A DNA stretch of 9,081 nucleotides, taken from positions 11,076-20,156 of the forward strand of contig DBXD01000004.1 in assembly GCA_002309425.1 (NCBI GenBank). The letters are read 5' to 3'. Of this stretch, positions 1 through 7,900 are shown one piece after another. Both the position numbers and the translations under genes were made by a program. This DNA is from Cyanobacteria bacterium UBA1221 (GTDB taxonomy: Bacteria > Cyanobacteriota > Vampirovibrionia > Gastranaerophilales > Gastranaerophilaceae). Below the pieces are notes generated by a model, which saw only the letters and a program-made list of their open reading frames with translations, was not told where the DNA came from and did not search any database. Numbering within the stretch: the stretch's first letter is position 1; every line of letters begins with the position of its first letter.

Positions 1-2
1 TG

Positions 3-500
3 ATAAATATTGGCACACATGCTTTGTACATACTTTTTAAATCAAATTCTCCCGAGCATTATAACAATACGTATCTGTCTACTGCAATAAAGTGGGCTAT
101 AAGAAATGAAGTCAGACGCAGATACAAGTGGTATACCCTGAAAAATAATAAAAATGAGCCTGAAGAGGAAGAAGAAGTTCAGGATTTAAGGTGTGAAGTT
201 TATAAGACGATATTGTCAATAGAAGAGATGCAGGATTCTGAAGTCCCCATGCAAATAAAAGCAGAAGATGAAACTCCTGATGAGGCTGCAGAATTTCTTG
301 AATTAAAAGCGGAGATTATTCAGTCAATAAAAAGACTGCCTGCGAGAGAACGAGATTTGATAGAATCTAAATTTTTCAGAGAGAAAAAACTCAGAGAAAT
401 TTCTGATGAGTTTGATATTTCCCAATCAAGAATATCAAGAATAATTCAGACCGGTTTGGATAAGGTGAAAAGGGATTTGAAGCGCCGAGGGGTAATTTGA
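3..500 (+). CDS. Sigma-70 family RNA polymerase sigma factor, 5' partial
   Basis: This is the C-terminal part of a sigma factor that directs RNA polymerase to a set of promoters. The reading frame is open to the left edge, so the true start lies outside the window; the TTG at 24 is not a credible start because it would cut region 2. The segment STAIKWAIRNEVRRRYKWY (about nt 78 to 134) looks like the end of region 2 (2.3/2.4, core and -10 contact). A lysine- and glutamate-rich linker follows, with five consecutive Glu near nt 162 to 176. Region 4 comes next (about nt 310 to 490), with a helix-turn-helix at LREISDEFDISQSRISRII (nt 390 to 446) for -35 recognition. The linker is too short and acidic for a normal region 3, so the layout is sigma2-linker-sigma4, ECF-like or a reduced group 3 factor. 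The stop overlaps the gcvPB start by one base. The family call is firm; the regulon is unknown. Confidence 0.85.
   Translation: MNIGTHALYILFKSNSPEHYNNTYLSTAIKWAIRNEVRRRYKWYTLKNNKNEPEEEEEVQDLRCEVYKTILSIEEMQDSEVPMQIKAEDETPDEAAEFLELKAEIIQSIKRLPARERDLIESKFFREKKLREISDEFDISQSRISRIIQTGLDKVKRDLKRRGVI
487..492 (+). promoter_or_regulatory. Ribosome binding site that decides the gcvPB start
   Basis: GAGGGG lies 7 nt upstream of the ATG at 500 but only 4 nt from the in-frame TTG at 497. This favours ATG 500 as the start. The site sits inside the last codons of the sigma factor gene, and the TGATG junction suggests the two genes are translationally coupled. Confidence 0.6.
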
Positions 501-1933
501 TGAAAACAATTTTTGAAAAAAGCAATGGGACGGAGAGTATAACCTTAACGGATAAAAATACACAGGTAAATTTTTTGGATAAAGATTTTTTGCGTATTAA
601 TGAAATTGGCTTGCCTCAGCTGGGAGAGCTGGAGGTTATGCGTCATTATAAGGAGTTATCGGACAGAAATTTCTGTATAGAAAAAGGATTTTATCCGTTA
701 GGTTCTTGTACAATGAAGTACAATCCGAAAGTAAATGAGTTGTTAGCTTCTTTAGAAGGATTTACATCATTACATCCTGAAACTGCTGATGACAACTGTC
801 AGGGCGCTTTAGAATTGATGTACCGACTGCAGGAAGCATTAAAGAAAATAACAGGAATGAGTGCAGTTACTCTGCAGCCTGCAGCCGGAGCTCATGGCGA
901 ATTGACGGGTATGATGATAATAAAGAAGTATTTTGAAAGTATTTCAGATAAGCGAACGAAAGTTTTGATTCCTGATTCTGCTCATGGTACTAATCCGGCA
1001 AGTGCGCACATGTGCGGATTTGACATAGTGCCGGTCAAATCAAATGACAAAGGTCAGGTAGATATTGAACATTTAAAGAGCCTACTTGATAAAGATGTAG
1101 CGGCAATTATGATGACAAACCCCAATACTCTCGGGCTGTATGAAGAAAATGTACTGCAAATCTCAAAATTAATGCATGACAACGGATCGTTGTTATATTA
1201 TGACGGTGCTAATTTCAATGCGATTATGGGATATACAAATCCGAGATTAATGGGCTTTGACGTGGTTCATGTAAATCTTCACAAGACATTTGCGACTCCG
1301 CATGGCGGCGGAGGCCCTGGCGCGGGTCCTGTCGGTGTTGCGGACAGACTTAAAGAATTTTTACCCGTTCCCGTAATTTCGTTTGACGGAAAAAAATATT
1401 TCAGAGATTATTCTTTGAAAAATTCTATTGGCTCTGTCAGGTCTTTTTATGGTAATTTCGGGGTACTCGTCAGGGCTTATGCATATATTCTCATGATGGG
1501 AGATAATTTGAAATGTGCAACTGAAAATGCTGTGTTGAATGCCAATTATATAAAAGAAAAGCTGAAGCCATATTATGACTTGCCGTATGATGTTCCGTGT
1601 ATGCATGAGTTTGTTCTGTCGGGGGAAAGACAGAAAGAACATGGCGTTTCTACACTACACATTGCGAAAAGACTGATGGATGAAAATACCCATCCGCCTA
1701 CGGTTTATTTCCCTTTAATCGTTCATGAGGCAATAATGATTGAGCCGACGGAATCGGAAACTAAACAAAAACTGGATGAATTTATAGAGGTAATGATAAA
1801 AATTGCGGAAGAAGTCAAGCAGAATCCTGCTGTGGCGTTATCTTCACCTCATAAAACTCCCGTAAAAAAGGTGGATGAAACCCTTGCCGCACGTCATCCA
1901 GATTTAACCTATAAAGAAACTGTTGGTGAATAA
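500..1933 (+). CDS. gcvPB: Glycine dehydrogenase (decarboxylating) subunit 2, GcvP beta
   Basis: This is one half of the P-protein of the glycine cleavage system. It is a cytosolic PLP enzyme that decarboxylates glycine and passes the aminomethyl group to the lipoyl arm of GcvH. At 477 residues from ATG 500 it is full length for the PB subunit of two-part P-proteins. Numbered from that ATG, visible motifs are GSCTMKYNPK (68-77), LQPAAGAHGE (125-134), SAHGTNP (160-166), DGAN (235-238) and HVNLHKTFATPHGGGGPG. Lys262 in the last motif is the expected Schiff-base lysine for PLP, and the Gly-rich stretch follows it. The C-terminal domain has HEAIMIEPTESE, as in the family. Activity needs GcvPA, GcvH, GcvT and dihydrolipoamide dehydrogenase, none of which is in the window; they may lie upstream. 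The gene is tightly packed between the sigma factor and the iron-sulfur protein gene, so it is probably co-transcribed with both. Confidence 0.96.
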   Translation: MKTIFEKSNGTESITLTDKNTQVNFLDKDFLRINEIGLPQLGELEVMRHYKELSDRNFCIEKGFYPLGSCTMKYNPKVNELLASLEGFTSLHPETADDNCQGALELMYRLQEALKKITGMSAVTLQPAAGAHGELTGMMIIKKYFESISDKRTKVLIPDSAHGTNPASAHMCGFDIVPVKSNDKGQVDIEHLKSLLDKDVAAIMMTNPNTLGLYEENVLQISKLMHDNGSLLYYDGANFNAIMGYTNPRLMGFDVVHVNLHKTFATPHGGGGPGAGPVGVADRLKEFLPVPVISFDGKKYFRDYSLKNSIGSVRSFYGNFGVLVRAYAYILMMGDNLKCATENAVLNANYIKEKLKPYYDLPYDVPCMHEFVLSGERQKEHGVSTLHIAKRLMDENTHPPTVYFPLIVHEAIMIEPTESETKQKLDEFIEVMIKIAEEVKQNPAVALSSPHKTPVKKVDETLAARHPDLTYKETVGE

Positions 1934-1934
1934 A

Positions 1935-3080
1935 ATGGCAAAGAATACAAAAAAAATAAAAGTTGCATTTCCTCATATGGGGCTAATATATATAGCTTGG
2001 TCAGCAGCCTTACGAAAAATCGGGGTCGAACCTTTTATCCCTCCGTATACGAGTAAAAAGACACTTTCTCTGGGAACTAAAAATTCTCCCGAGGCGATTT
2101 GTTTACCATATAAACTGATAATGGGTAATTTAATAGAGGCAATCGAGGGTGGTGCGGATTATGTTGCAATGATTACTTCTCCCGGGTGCTGCCGTTTGGG
2201 TGAATACGGAATAGGAATAAATAATGCTCTTGCCGATATGGGATATAAAGCAAAGTTTGTAGAATTAACCCTTTATGACGGAATAAAAGGGATGTTTGAT
2301 TTTCTGAAAAAAGTTAACGGCAAGGTAGACTACGTTCTTTTTTCAAAAGCAATTATTTTGGGTATAAGGAAAGTATTTCTTCTTGATGATTTACAGGCAA
2401 AACTTTCATATTGCAGGGCAAGAGAAAAAGTGCAGGGAGCTTCTGACAAAGCCTTTCAAAAGGCGCTGAAAATTGTTGACGAAGCAATGAACACACGTGC
2501 AATGAATAAAGCTAAAAAACTTGCTTTTGCAGAAATGGATAAAGTCGAACTTGATGAAGACAGAGAGGTTTTGCATGTGGATATAACCGGAGAAATCTAT
2601 TTGGTTTGCGACAGGTTTTCAAATCAGGATATTCTGAAAGAACTTGGCAGAATGGGGGTCGAAACCAGGAAAAGTCTGACGGTAAGCGGGTTCTTGAAGG
2701 ATGCTATTATACCAAAACTTTTCAGAAAAGGCGAAACTCATTTGCAGCGTGCAAACAGATTGGCAAAGCCGTATTTAATGAGGGATATTGGCGGTGATGC
2801 TTTAGAATGTGTTTCAGATGTTGCTTTTGCTGATGAAAGAGGAATTGACGGTATCATACATATCAGTCCGTTTACCTGTATGCCGGAAATTATGTCCCAA
2901 AACATATTCCCGGCAATGAGAGAGGAGAAAGATATTCCTATCCTGCCGTTGATAATGGATGAGCAAACGGGCAAAGCCGGTTATTTGACGAGGTTGGAGG
3001 CTTTTGTTGATTTGATGAAAAGAAGAAAGCGGAAAATCATAGCTGAGAAAAATAAACAAGAAACTGCAACTATGCAATAG
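1935..3080 (+). CDS. 2-hydroxyacyl-CoA dehydratase / CoA-activase-related iron-sulfur protein
   Basis: This 381-residue protein resembles the stand-alone 2-hydroxyglutaryl-CoA dehydratase D-component-like family (COG3581 type, related to the DUF2229 part of CoA protein activases). Features from ATG 1935 are KVAFPHMGLIYIAWSAAL near the N-terminus, SPEAICLPYK with Cys56, TSPGCCRLGEYG with Cys85 and Cys86, HISPFTCMPE with Cys315, DEQTG (342-346) and TRLEAFVDL (352-360). Conserved cysteines of this kind are expected to hold an iron-sulfur cluster. No ATPase activase domain (BadF/BcrA type) is present in the protein or elsewhere in the window, so the usual partner is missing here. The ATG starts 1 nt after the gcvPB stop, with GGTGA 5 nt before it; an earlier in-frame GTG at 1926 is less likely. 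Family membership is clear. The real substrate is unknown, and 'dehydratase' should not be taken as proven. Co-transcription with gcvPB is likely. Confidence 0.82.
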   Translation: MAKNTKKIKVAFPHMGLIYIAWSAALRKIGVEPFIPPYTSKKTLSLGTKNSPEAICLPYKLIMGNLIEAIEGGADYVAMITSPGCCRLGEYGIGINNALADMGYKAKFVELTLYDGIKGMFDFLKKVNGKVDYVLFSKAIILGIRKVFLLDDLQAKLSYCRAREKVQGASDKAFQKALKIVDEAMNTRAMNKAKKLAFAEMDKVELDEDREVLHVDITGEIYLVCDRFSNQDILKELGRMGVETRKSLTVSGFLKDAIIPKLFRKGETHLQRANRLAKPYLMRDIGGDALECVSDVAFADERGIDGIIHISPFTCMPEIMSQNIFPAMREEKDIPILPLIMDEQTGKAGYLTRLEAFVDLMKRRKRKIIAEKNKQETATMQ

Positions 3081-3099
3081 CAGGGGAGAGGTTTTAAGG

Positions 3100-3957
3100 A
3101 TGTTTAAGTTATATAGAAATGCATTTAAAGTAACCAATGATGGTATTGTTTTAGCTATACCTTTAACTTTATTTTGGTGGCTTATAACGTTATACATTGA
3201 CTATTCAAAAACAGTCGTGGATACTATTCCGGAAGTTATCCTTTCTGCGGTTACGATGGTTTTTATGGCAAGTGCTTTTTGTGCCGGGTGGTTCTATATG
3301 GTCAAGAAGTGCGTGAGATTTTCTTCAAAAGATTTTATAATGGACAGTGATAAAAAAAGTGAGTTCCTAAAGTTGATAAAATCTTTACCCAAGGGCGTCG
3401 GTAAATTTTTTCTTCATTATGTGACGGTATCTGTATTGTTTGTTGCTATCGCCCTGATAATGGTGTATTTGATAAAGGTCATGAGTTTTCCTTATGTCAA
3501 ATCCATAAATGATATTTTAATAAGTTATGGATTATCTGTGGATACCTTGTCTGATGTTCAGGCGGGTTTAGACAGCCTTTCTGCAGATAAGGTTATGAGT
3601 ATTTTTAATCAGATGCTTATTCCCGGTGTAAAACTTGCCGCTGTTGTTTTTGCGGTGCCAGCAATTTTTTCTTTTTTGCTAATGCTCTGGATGCCGGAAA
3701 TTATATATACTCATAGAAATCCGTTTGCAGCGATTTTTACATCAATAAAAAAACTTTTTAAAAATTTTTGGAAGTCCGTTAAATTGTATATATACATTAC
3801 TGTGATTCAGATGTTAATATCTGTAATAGGACCGTTTTCTCTGTTAAATGTGTTTATGTATATGCTAATGATGATTATATATTTCTATTTTATTGTCTAT
3901 GTAGTTGTTTTGGTGTTTATGTATTATGAAAGTATCTGTTTGCCGAAAGGAGAATAA
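3100..3957 (+). CDS. Uncharacterised polytopic membrane protein, about six helices
   Basis: I do not recognise the family. The 285-residue product has hydrophobic stretches at about residues 15-34, 46-67, 105-125, 177-200, 226-246 and 250-276, so it is probably an inner-membrane protein with six spans. Between helices 2 and 3 is a Lys-rich, likely cytoplasmic segment (KKCVRFSSKDF onward). Between helices 3 and 4 is a roughly 45-residue soluble loop. A basic amphipathic stretch precedes helix 5 (SIKKLFKNFWKSVK). No catalytic motif or signal peptide is visible. The layout recalls generic DUF4013-like or glycerophosphodiester phosphodiesterase membrane-domain proteins, but I cannot assign it. 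ATG 3100 has a strong ribosome binding site, GGGGAGAGG, 8 nt upstream. The gene starts 19 nt after the iron-sulfur protein gene, and its 3' end overlaps miaA by 32 nt, so it sits inside the operon. It is a real gene by placement, ribosome binding site and coding character. Confidence 0.8.
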   Translation: MFKLYRNAFKVTNDGIVLAIPLTLFWWLITLYIDYSKTVVDTIPEVILSAVTMVFMASAFCAGWFYMVKKCVRFSSKDFIMDSDKKSEFLKLIKSLPKGVGKFFLHYVTVSVLFVAIALIMVYLIKVMSFPYVKSINDILISYGLSVDTLSDVQAGLDSLSADKVMSIFNQMLIPGVKLAAVVFAVPAIFSFLLMLWMPEIIYTHRNPFAAIFTSIKKLFKNFWKSVKLYIYITVIQMLISVIGPFSLLNVFMYMLMMIIYFYFIVYVVVLVFMYYESICLPKGE

Positions 3958-4825
3958 TAAGCCAGATGTAGTTGCAATAGTCGGTCCGACCGCAAGCGGA
4001 AAAACCGAGTATGCAATAAATTATGCAACAGAGAATAACGGCGAAATAGTATCAGCAGATTCAAGGCTTGTGTACAAAGGTTTTGATGTAACCTGTGCAA
4101 AACCCTCTAAAGAAGAAATGAGTGGGATTAAACATCATATGATAGATATTGTTACCCCTGATGTTGATTATTCCGCAGGCTTGTATGCAAGGGATGCGAA
4201 AAAAGTTATATATGAAATAATTGGCAAGGGCAAGACCCCTGTTGTTGTCGGTGGAACCGGACTGTATTTCAGGTTACTTCTGGAAAATTATATATTGCCT
4301 GAGTGTGAACCCGATTATAATTACAGAGAATGTTTAAATAAAATGAGTGTTTCTGAATTGTATTCGATGTTGCACGATTGTGATGAGGATGCTGCTTCCT
4401 CCATAGATTTTAATGATAAGAAGAAAATAATAAGAGCTTTGGAAATTATAAAAAATACAGGAAAACCTTTGGCAAAGGCCCGAGGAAAATTTCAGGAAAG
4501 TGAATTTAATGTAAAATGGATTGGTCTAAATTATCCAAGGGTAGAATTGTACGACAGGATAAACAGAAGAGTAGACTTGATGATGGCAGGGGGTATGCTT
4601 GAGGAAACAAAGTCTCTTCTAGACAAATACGGGCGTGTTCAGAATTTAATATCTACAATAGGGTATCAGGAGATGATAATGTATCTGGATGGGGTTTTAT
4701 CTCTTGATGAGGCTTTGGATAAATTAAAGCAAAATACGAGACGGTACGCAAAACGGCAGCTGACTTGGTTTAGAAGGAATGAAAATATTGAGTGGAATGT
4801 TTATCCGGAGACGCTTCCGAAATAA
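3926..4825 (+). CDS. miaA: tRNA dimethylallyltransferase (tRNA A37 isopentenyltransferase)
   Basis: MiaA transfers dimethylallyl from dimethylallyl diphosphate to N6 of adenosine 37 in tRNAs reading UNN codons, which stabilises codon pairing; it acts in the cytosol. From ATG 3926 the protein is 299 residues, normal for the family. Visible motifs are the P-loop GPTASGKT (20-27), SADSRLVYKG with Asp45, AKPS, KHHMIDIV, GGTGLY (109-114), RALE (170-173), IGYQE (246-249) and YAKRQLTWFRRN (RQLTWFR at 277-283). The SADS motif usually continues with a Gln before V/IY (as in SADSMQVY or SADSRQVY); here the residue is Leu48. The start is uncertain. ATG 3926 overlaps the membrane protein gene by 32 nt and has only a weak GGTG upstream, while a strong Shine-Dalgarno at 3946-3952 is followed by no in-frame start. 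It appears to be the last gene of the operon. Function is firm; the start is moderate. Confidence 0.95.
   Translation: MKVSVCRKENNKPDVVAIVGPTASGKTEYAINYATENNGEIVSADSRLVYKGFDVTCAKPSKEEMSGIKHHMIDIVTPDVDYSAGLYARDAKKVIYEIIGKGKTPVVVGGTGLYFRLLLENYILPECEPDYNYRECLNKMSVSELYSMLHDCDEDAASSIDFNDKKKIIRALEIIKNTGKPLAKARGKFQESEFNVKWIGLNYPRVELYDRINRRVDLMMAGGMLEETKSLLDKYGRVQNLISTIGYQEMIMYLDGVLSLDEALDKLKQNTRRYAKRQLTWFRRNENIEWNVYPETLPK
3946..3952 (+). promoter_or_regulatory. Shine-Dalgarno-like site without a matching start codon
   Basis: AAAGGAG lies at the very end of the membrane protein gene, in the place expected for the miaA ribosome binding site. The next in-frame miaA codons are AAT AAT AAG CCA, and none is a start. 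The ATG at 3966 is out of frame and is followed directly by a stop. The site may therefore be a relic, or a mark of a one-base loss that removed the original ATG. Confidence 0.45.
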
Positions 4826-4846
4826 TTGAAAAATTTGTTCTTTATT

Positions 4847-4875
4847 TTGTATTTTTGTTTACATAATGGTATAAT
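4847..4875 (+). promoter_or_regulatory. Sigma-70-type promoter for the AsmA-like gene
   Basis: A -35 box TTGTAT (4847-4852) and a perfect -10 box TATAAT (4870-4875) are separated by 17 nt. A TG at 4867-4868 gives an extended -10. Transcription would start near 4882, leaving a leader of about 20 nt that contains AAGAGG (4885-4890) ahead of ATG 4902. The promoter falls in the only real gap of the left half and separates the miaA operon from the AsmA-like gene. No hairpin terminator for miaA is visible here, so some read-through is possible. Confidence 0.75.
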
Positions 4876-4901
4876 TTTATGCAAAAGAGGATATGTAAAA
4901 T

Positions 4902-7900
4902 ATGAAAAAAATGATATTAAAGAAAATAGTTTTAGGGCTATTATATGTAATTGGAATTTTGTATGTTTTGTTTTTAATTGTTCCGTTTGCGGTAAATCCT
5001 TTTGTTTCGTCGTATGCGGAAGATATTTCAAAGATGGCTGAGGAGGCGTGCGGTTTAAAAGTAAAAGTGGAAAAATTGAAGCTTGTTACGACTCCAAAAC
5101 TTACTATTGGAGTAAAAATCGGTGCTGCTTATGTAAAATTGCCGACGGGAGAGGACGTCCTTTCGGCAGAAAATATACAAACAAAGTTGTCAATCCTGCC
5201 TTTAATAGCGAAAAAAGTTGAAGCGGATGTTTTTAGTGTAGACTATATTGATGCAAATTTAGCGGTAAAACCTGACGGTAATCTTCAAATTATAGATTAT
5301 TTACCTGAAAAAAGTGAAGATGAAACAAAAGTTCAGATGACGGCATTGCCTCTTGGTCTTATGTTGTCAAATCGTTTGCCGAATGTTTATATAAAAGAGT
5401 ATATTTTATCACTTACGGATATGAGGACTAAAAAGTCCTATACGGTGCAAGGCGGTAATTTGAAAATTACGGATGTTGTATTGGATAAGGGCTTCAAATT
5501 TTCTACTGCAGGTTTTGCAAATTTAGACGGGGAAACTTTGTTTAATTATGATTTAAAACTGGCAAATCATATAATGCCCGATTTAAATCTCAATGATTTG
5601 ATTTTTGCGCAAAACACAGACAAAGAGAAGTCCGATTCTGTTGCAACAGTATCAGCTGCTTCAGAGTTAACATCAGGCTTATTTGATGTTTTAAATGCTA
5701 TAAAAAAAAACGGGCTGACTGCTGATATAAGGCTGGATGCGGTTACCTCCGGTACAGTAAAAGATATCGATATCAGAGGACTTGTTGATATAGAAAAATT
5801 TTCTATGCTTGTCGGAGGGAAAAAACTTCCGGATGGGCATATAAAATTTGATTTTAAAGGGAAACGGACTAATACTGATATTGCAATTTATACGGCAGAG
5901 AATGAATTAACTTCTGTTTTGGGCAGTTTCAATCACGGAAAGAAACGGGGCTTCAATATGGCGGTGAAATCAAATGCCGGTATAAATAACATTTTTACCC
6001 TGATTAAAGAGATTGCAGCTTCGCTGAATTATAAAGATTTAGAAACCTTATCTGCAACAGGAAGTATTGATGCGGATTTTAATATAAAATCGGATTTAAA
6101 AAGAGTTGTATCTTCTGGTTATTTAAAAATTCCGTATTCAACTATCAAGTATGGCTTATACAATATCTTTATTGAAGATATAAATGCGGATGTTGACTTA
6201 AAGGATAATCTTGTAGATTTTAAAAATGTAGGCTTTAAGATATTATCTCAGCCTTTGAAATTTTACGGTACTATTTCCGATTCTGCTGATGCGGATTTAC
6301 ATCTGACTGCGGATAAGTTAATGATAAAGGGCCTGCTGGCTGCTGCGGGACAGGTAAATCTGCTGAAAGAGAATAACATTTTATCGGGGACATTGTCTGC
6401 GGATGCTTCTTTAAAGGGTAATCTTAAAAATATTATACCCGTTGTTAATCTTGATATTTCGGATTTGAATGTTCAAAATAAGCCTTCTGCTACCGGAGTA
6501 AGACTGGCTTCCGCAAAAATCGAATTATCTTCAGATGGAAATACATACAAGGGAATTGTTGATGCGGATGCGATAAATGTTGCAAATCCTGCGGCAAAGT
6601 TTTCTCTGCCAAAATTTAAAGTTACATTGGATACCAAAAATGCGGATATTGCTGATACTTATTTACTTATGGATAATTCCAGAATAGATATTACAGGGAA
6701 TATTAAAGATTATACGACAAAAGATTTGCTGATAAATATAAAAGCAAAAGGGGCAATAGCATCTGCAGATATAAAGAAGATGCTTCCGCAGGATTTAAGA
6801 AATATTGTTACAGTAAAAGGACTTATGCCGGTTCTTGTCACTGTGAACGGTAATAGCAAGAAGCAAATTGTAAACATTCAACTGCTAGCCACTCCGACAG
6901 GATATTTTCATGTTGCCGATTTGCAATCAGTCAGCGGAAAAAGTCTGTTAGTCAATTCAGAACTCGACATATCGGGTAATACGATTGTTCTAAATAAAAC
7001 AGGGGCTTTTGCCACAAATAAGACAACTTTGTCCGACAATCCGAATACAAATTACGGCGGAAATCAAATCGTAAAAATTTCCGGAAGTATTCCTGATTAT
7101 ACCAAAATGAAATTAAAGTCGCTCAATATTGCAACTGTTTCAAACCAAGCTCTTTCTGTTCCGACATTTTCAAATTCAAGAGTTATTGCATTTGGGGATG
7201 TAACATTGAACGGCAGTGTGGTTAATCCTGATATAAAGGGCTCTGTTAAACTGTTTGACCTTGACCTTCCAACTATAAAAACAAAAATGAAAAATATAAA
7301 TATAGATTTTTCAAAAAATATAAATGTTGATATTCCGTTAATAACGATTGATAATTCTATAATGTCGTTGAAGTCGAGTGTGAATCCAAATTTATTAAAC
7401 GGGATAATTGTTGAAAATGCCGACTTTAAAGCAAATTTATTTGATTCTGACACTTTAATATCATCATTATCAAGTTTATTGACAGGAGCATCAGGAAGCA
7501 GTTCAGCTCCGTCTGATTTTGGTATAATTATTAAATCGGGAAAAGCTTCCGTTACGAAGTTTAAGACCGGCAAAATTGCGGCAACAAACCTAACCGGTGA
7601 TTTTAATTTAAAGAATAATATTTTTTATTTAAAAAATTTGGCAGGAAATGCATTTGACGGGAAATTTTCAGGGAACATTTTATGTAATATTTTAAAGGGA
7701 GATGCTGTTGTTGAGATGAGCGGTGAGAATATGGATGCCGTCAGTGCAATAGATGCCTCAGCCGGAATTGCAAATGCGCTTTCGGGTAAACTTGATTTTA
7801 GTGCAGATTTAAAACTCAATGCTTTTGCTCCGAGTTTTAATGATTTATTGAAATCCGTCAAGGGAACCGTAACTTTTAATGTGCGAGATGGACATTATAT

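Noticed and set aside
24..26. TTG as the start of the sigma factor gene
   Set aside because: The frame is open to the left edge, and the protein from TTG would lack most of region 2; the gene is simply cut by the window.
1361..1642. Minus-strand open frame inside gcvPB
   Set aside because: It lies wholly within a strongly conserved coding region, in an antisense frame with no recognisable protein.
2814..3197. Minus-strand open frame across the 3' end of the iron-sulfur protein gene
   Set aside because: It overlaps conserved codons of that gene and the start of the membrane protein gene; no recognisable product.
4826..5041. Plus-strand open frame overlapping the start of the AsmA-like gene
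   Set aside because: It runs through the promoter and then out of frame over the anchor segment; it has no family signal, and the AsmA-like frame is clearly the coding one.
7097..7573. Minus-strand 158-codon open frame inside the AsmA-like gene
   Set aside because: Its composition mirrors the coding strand and no independent ribosome binding site or family motif is seen.
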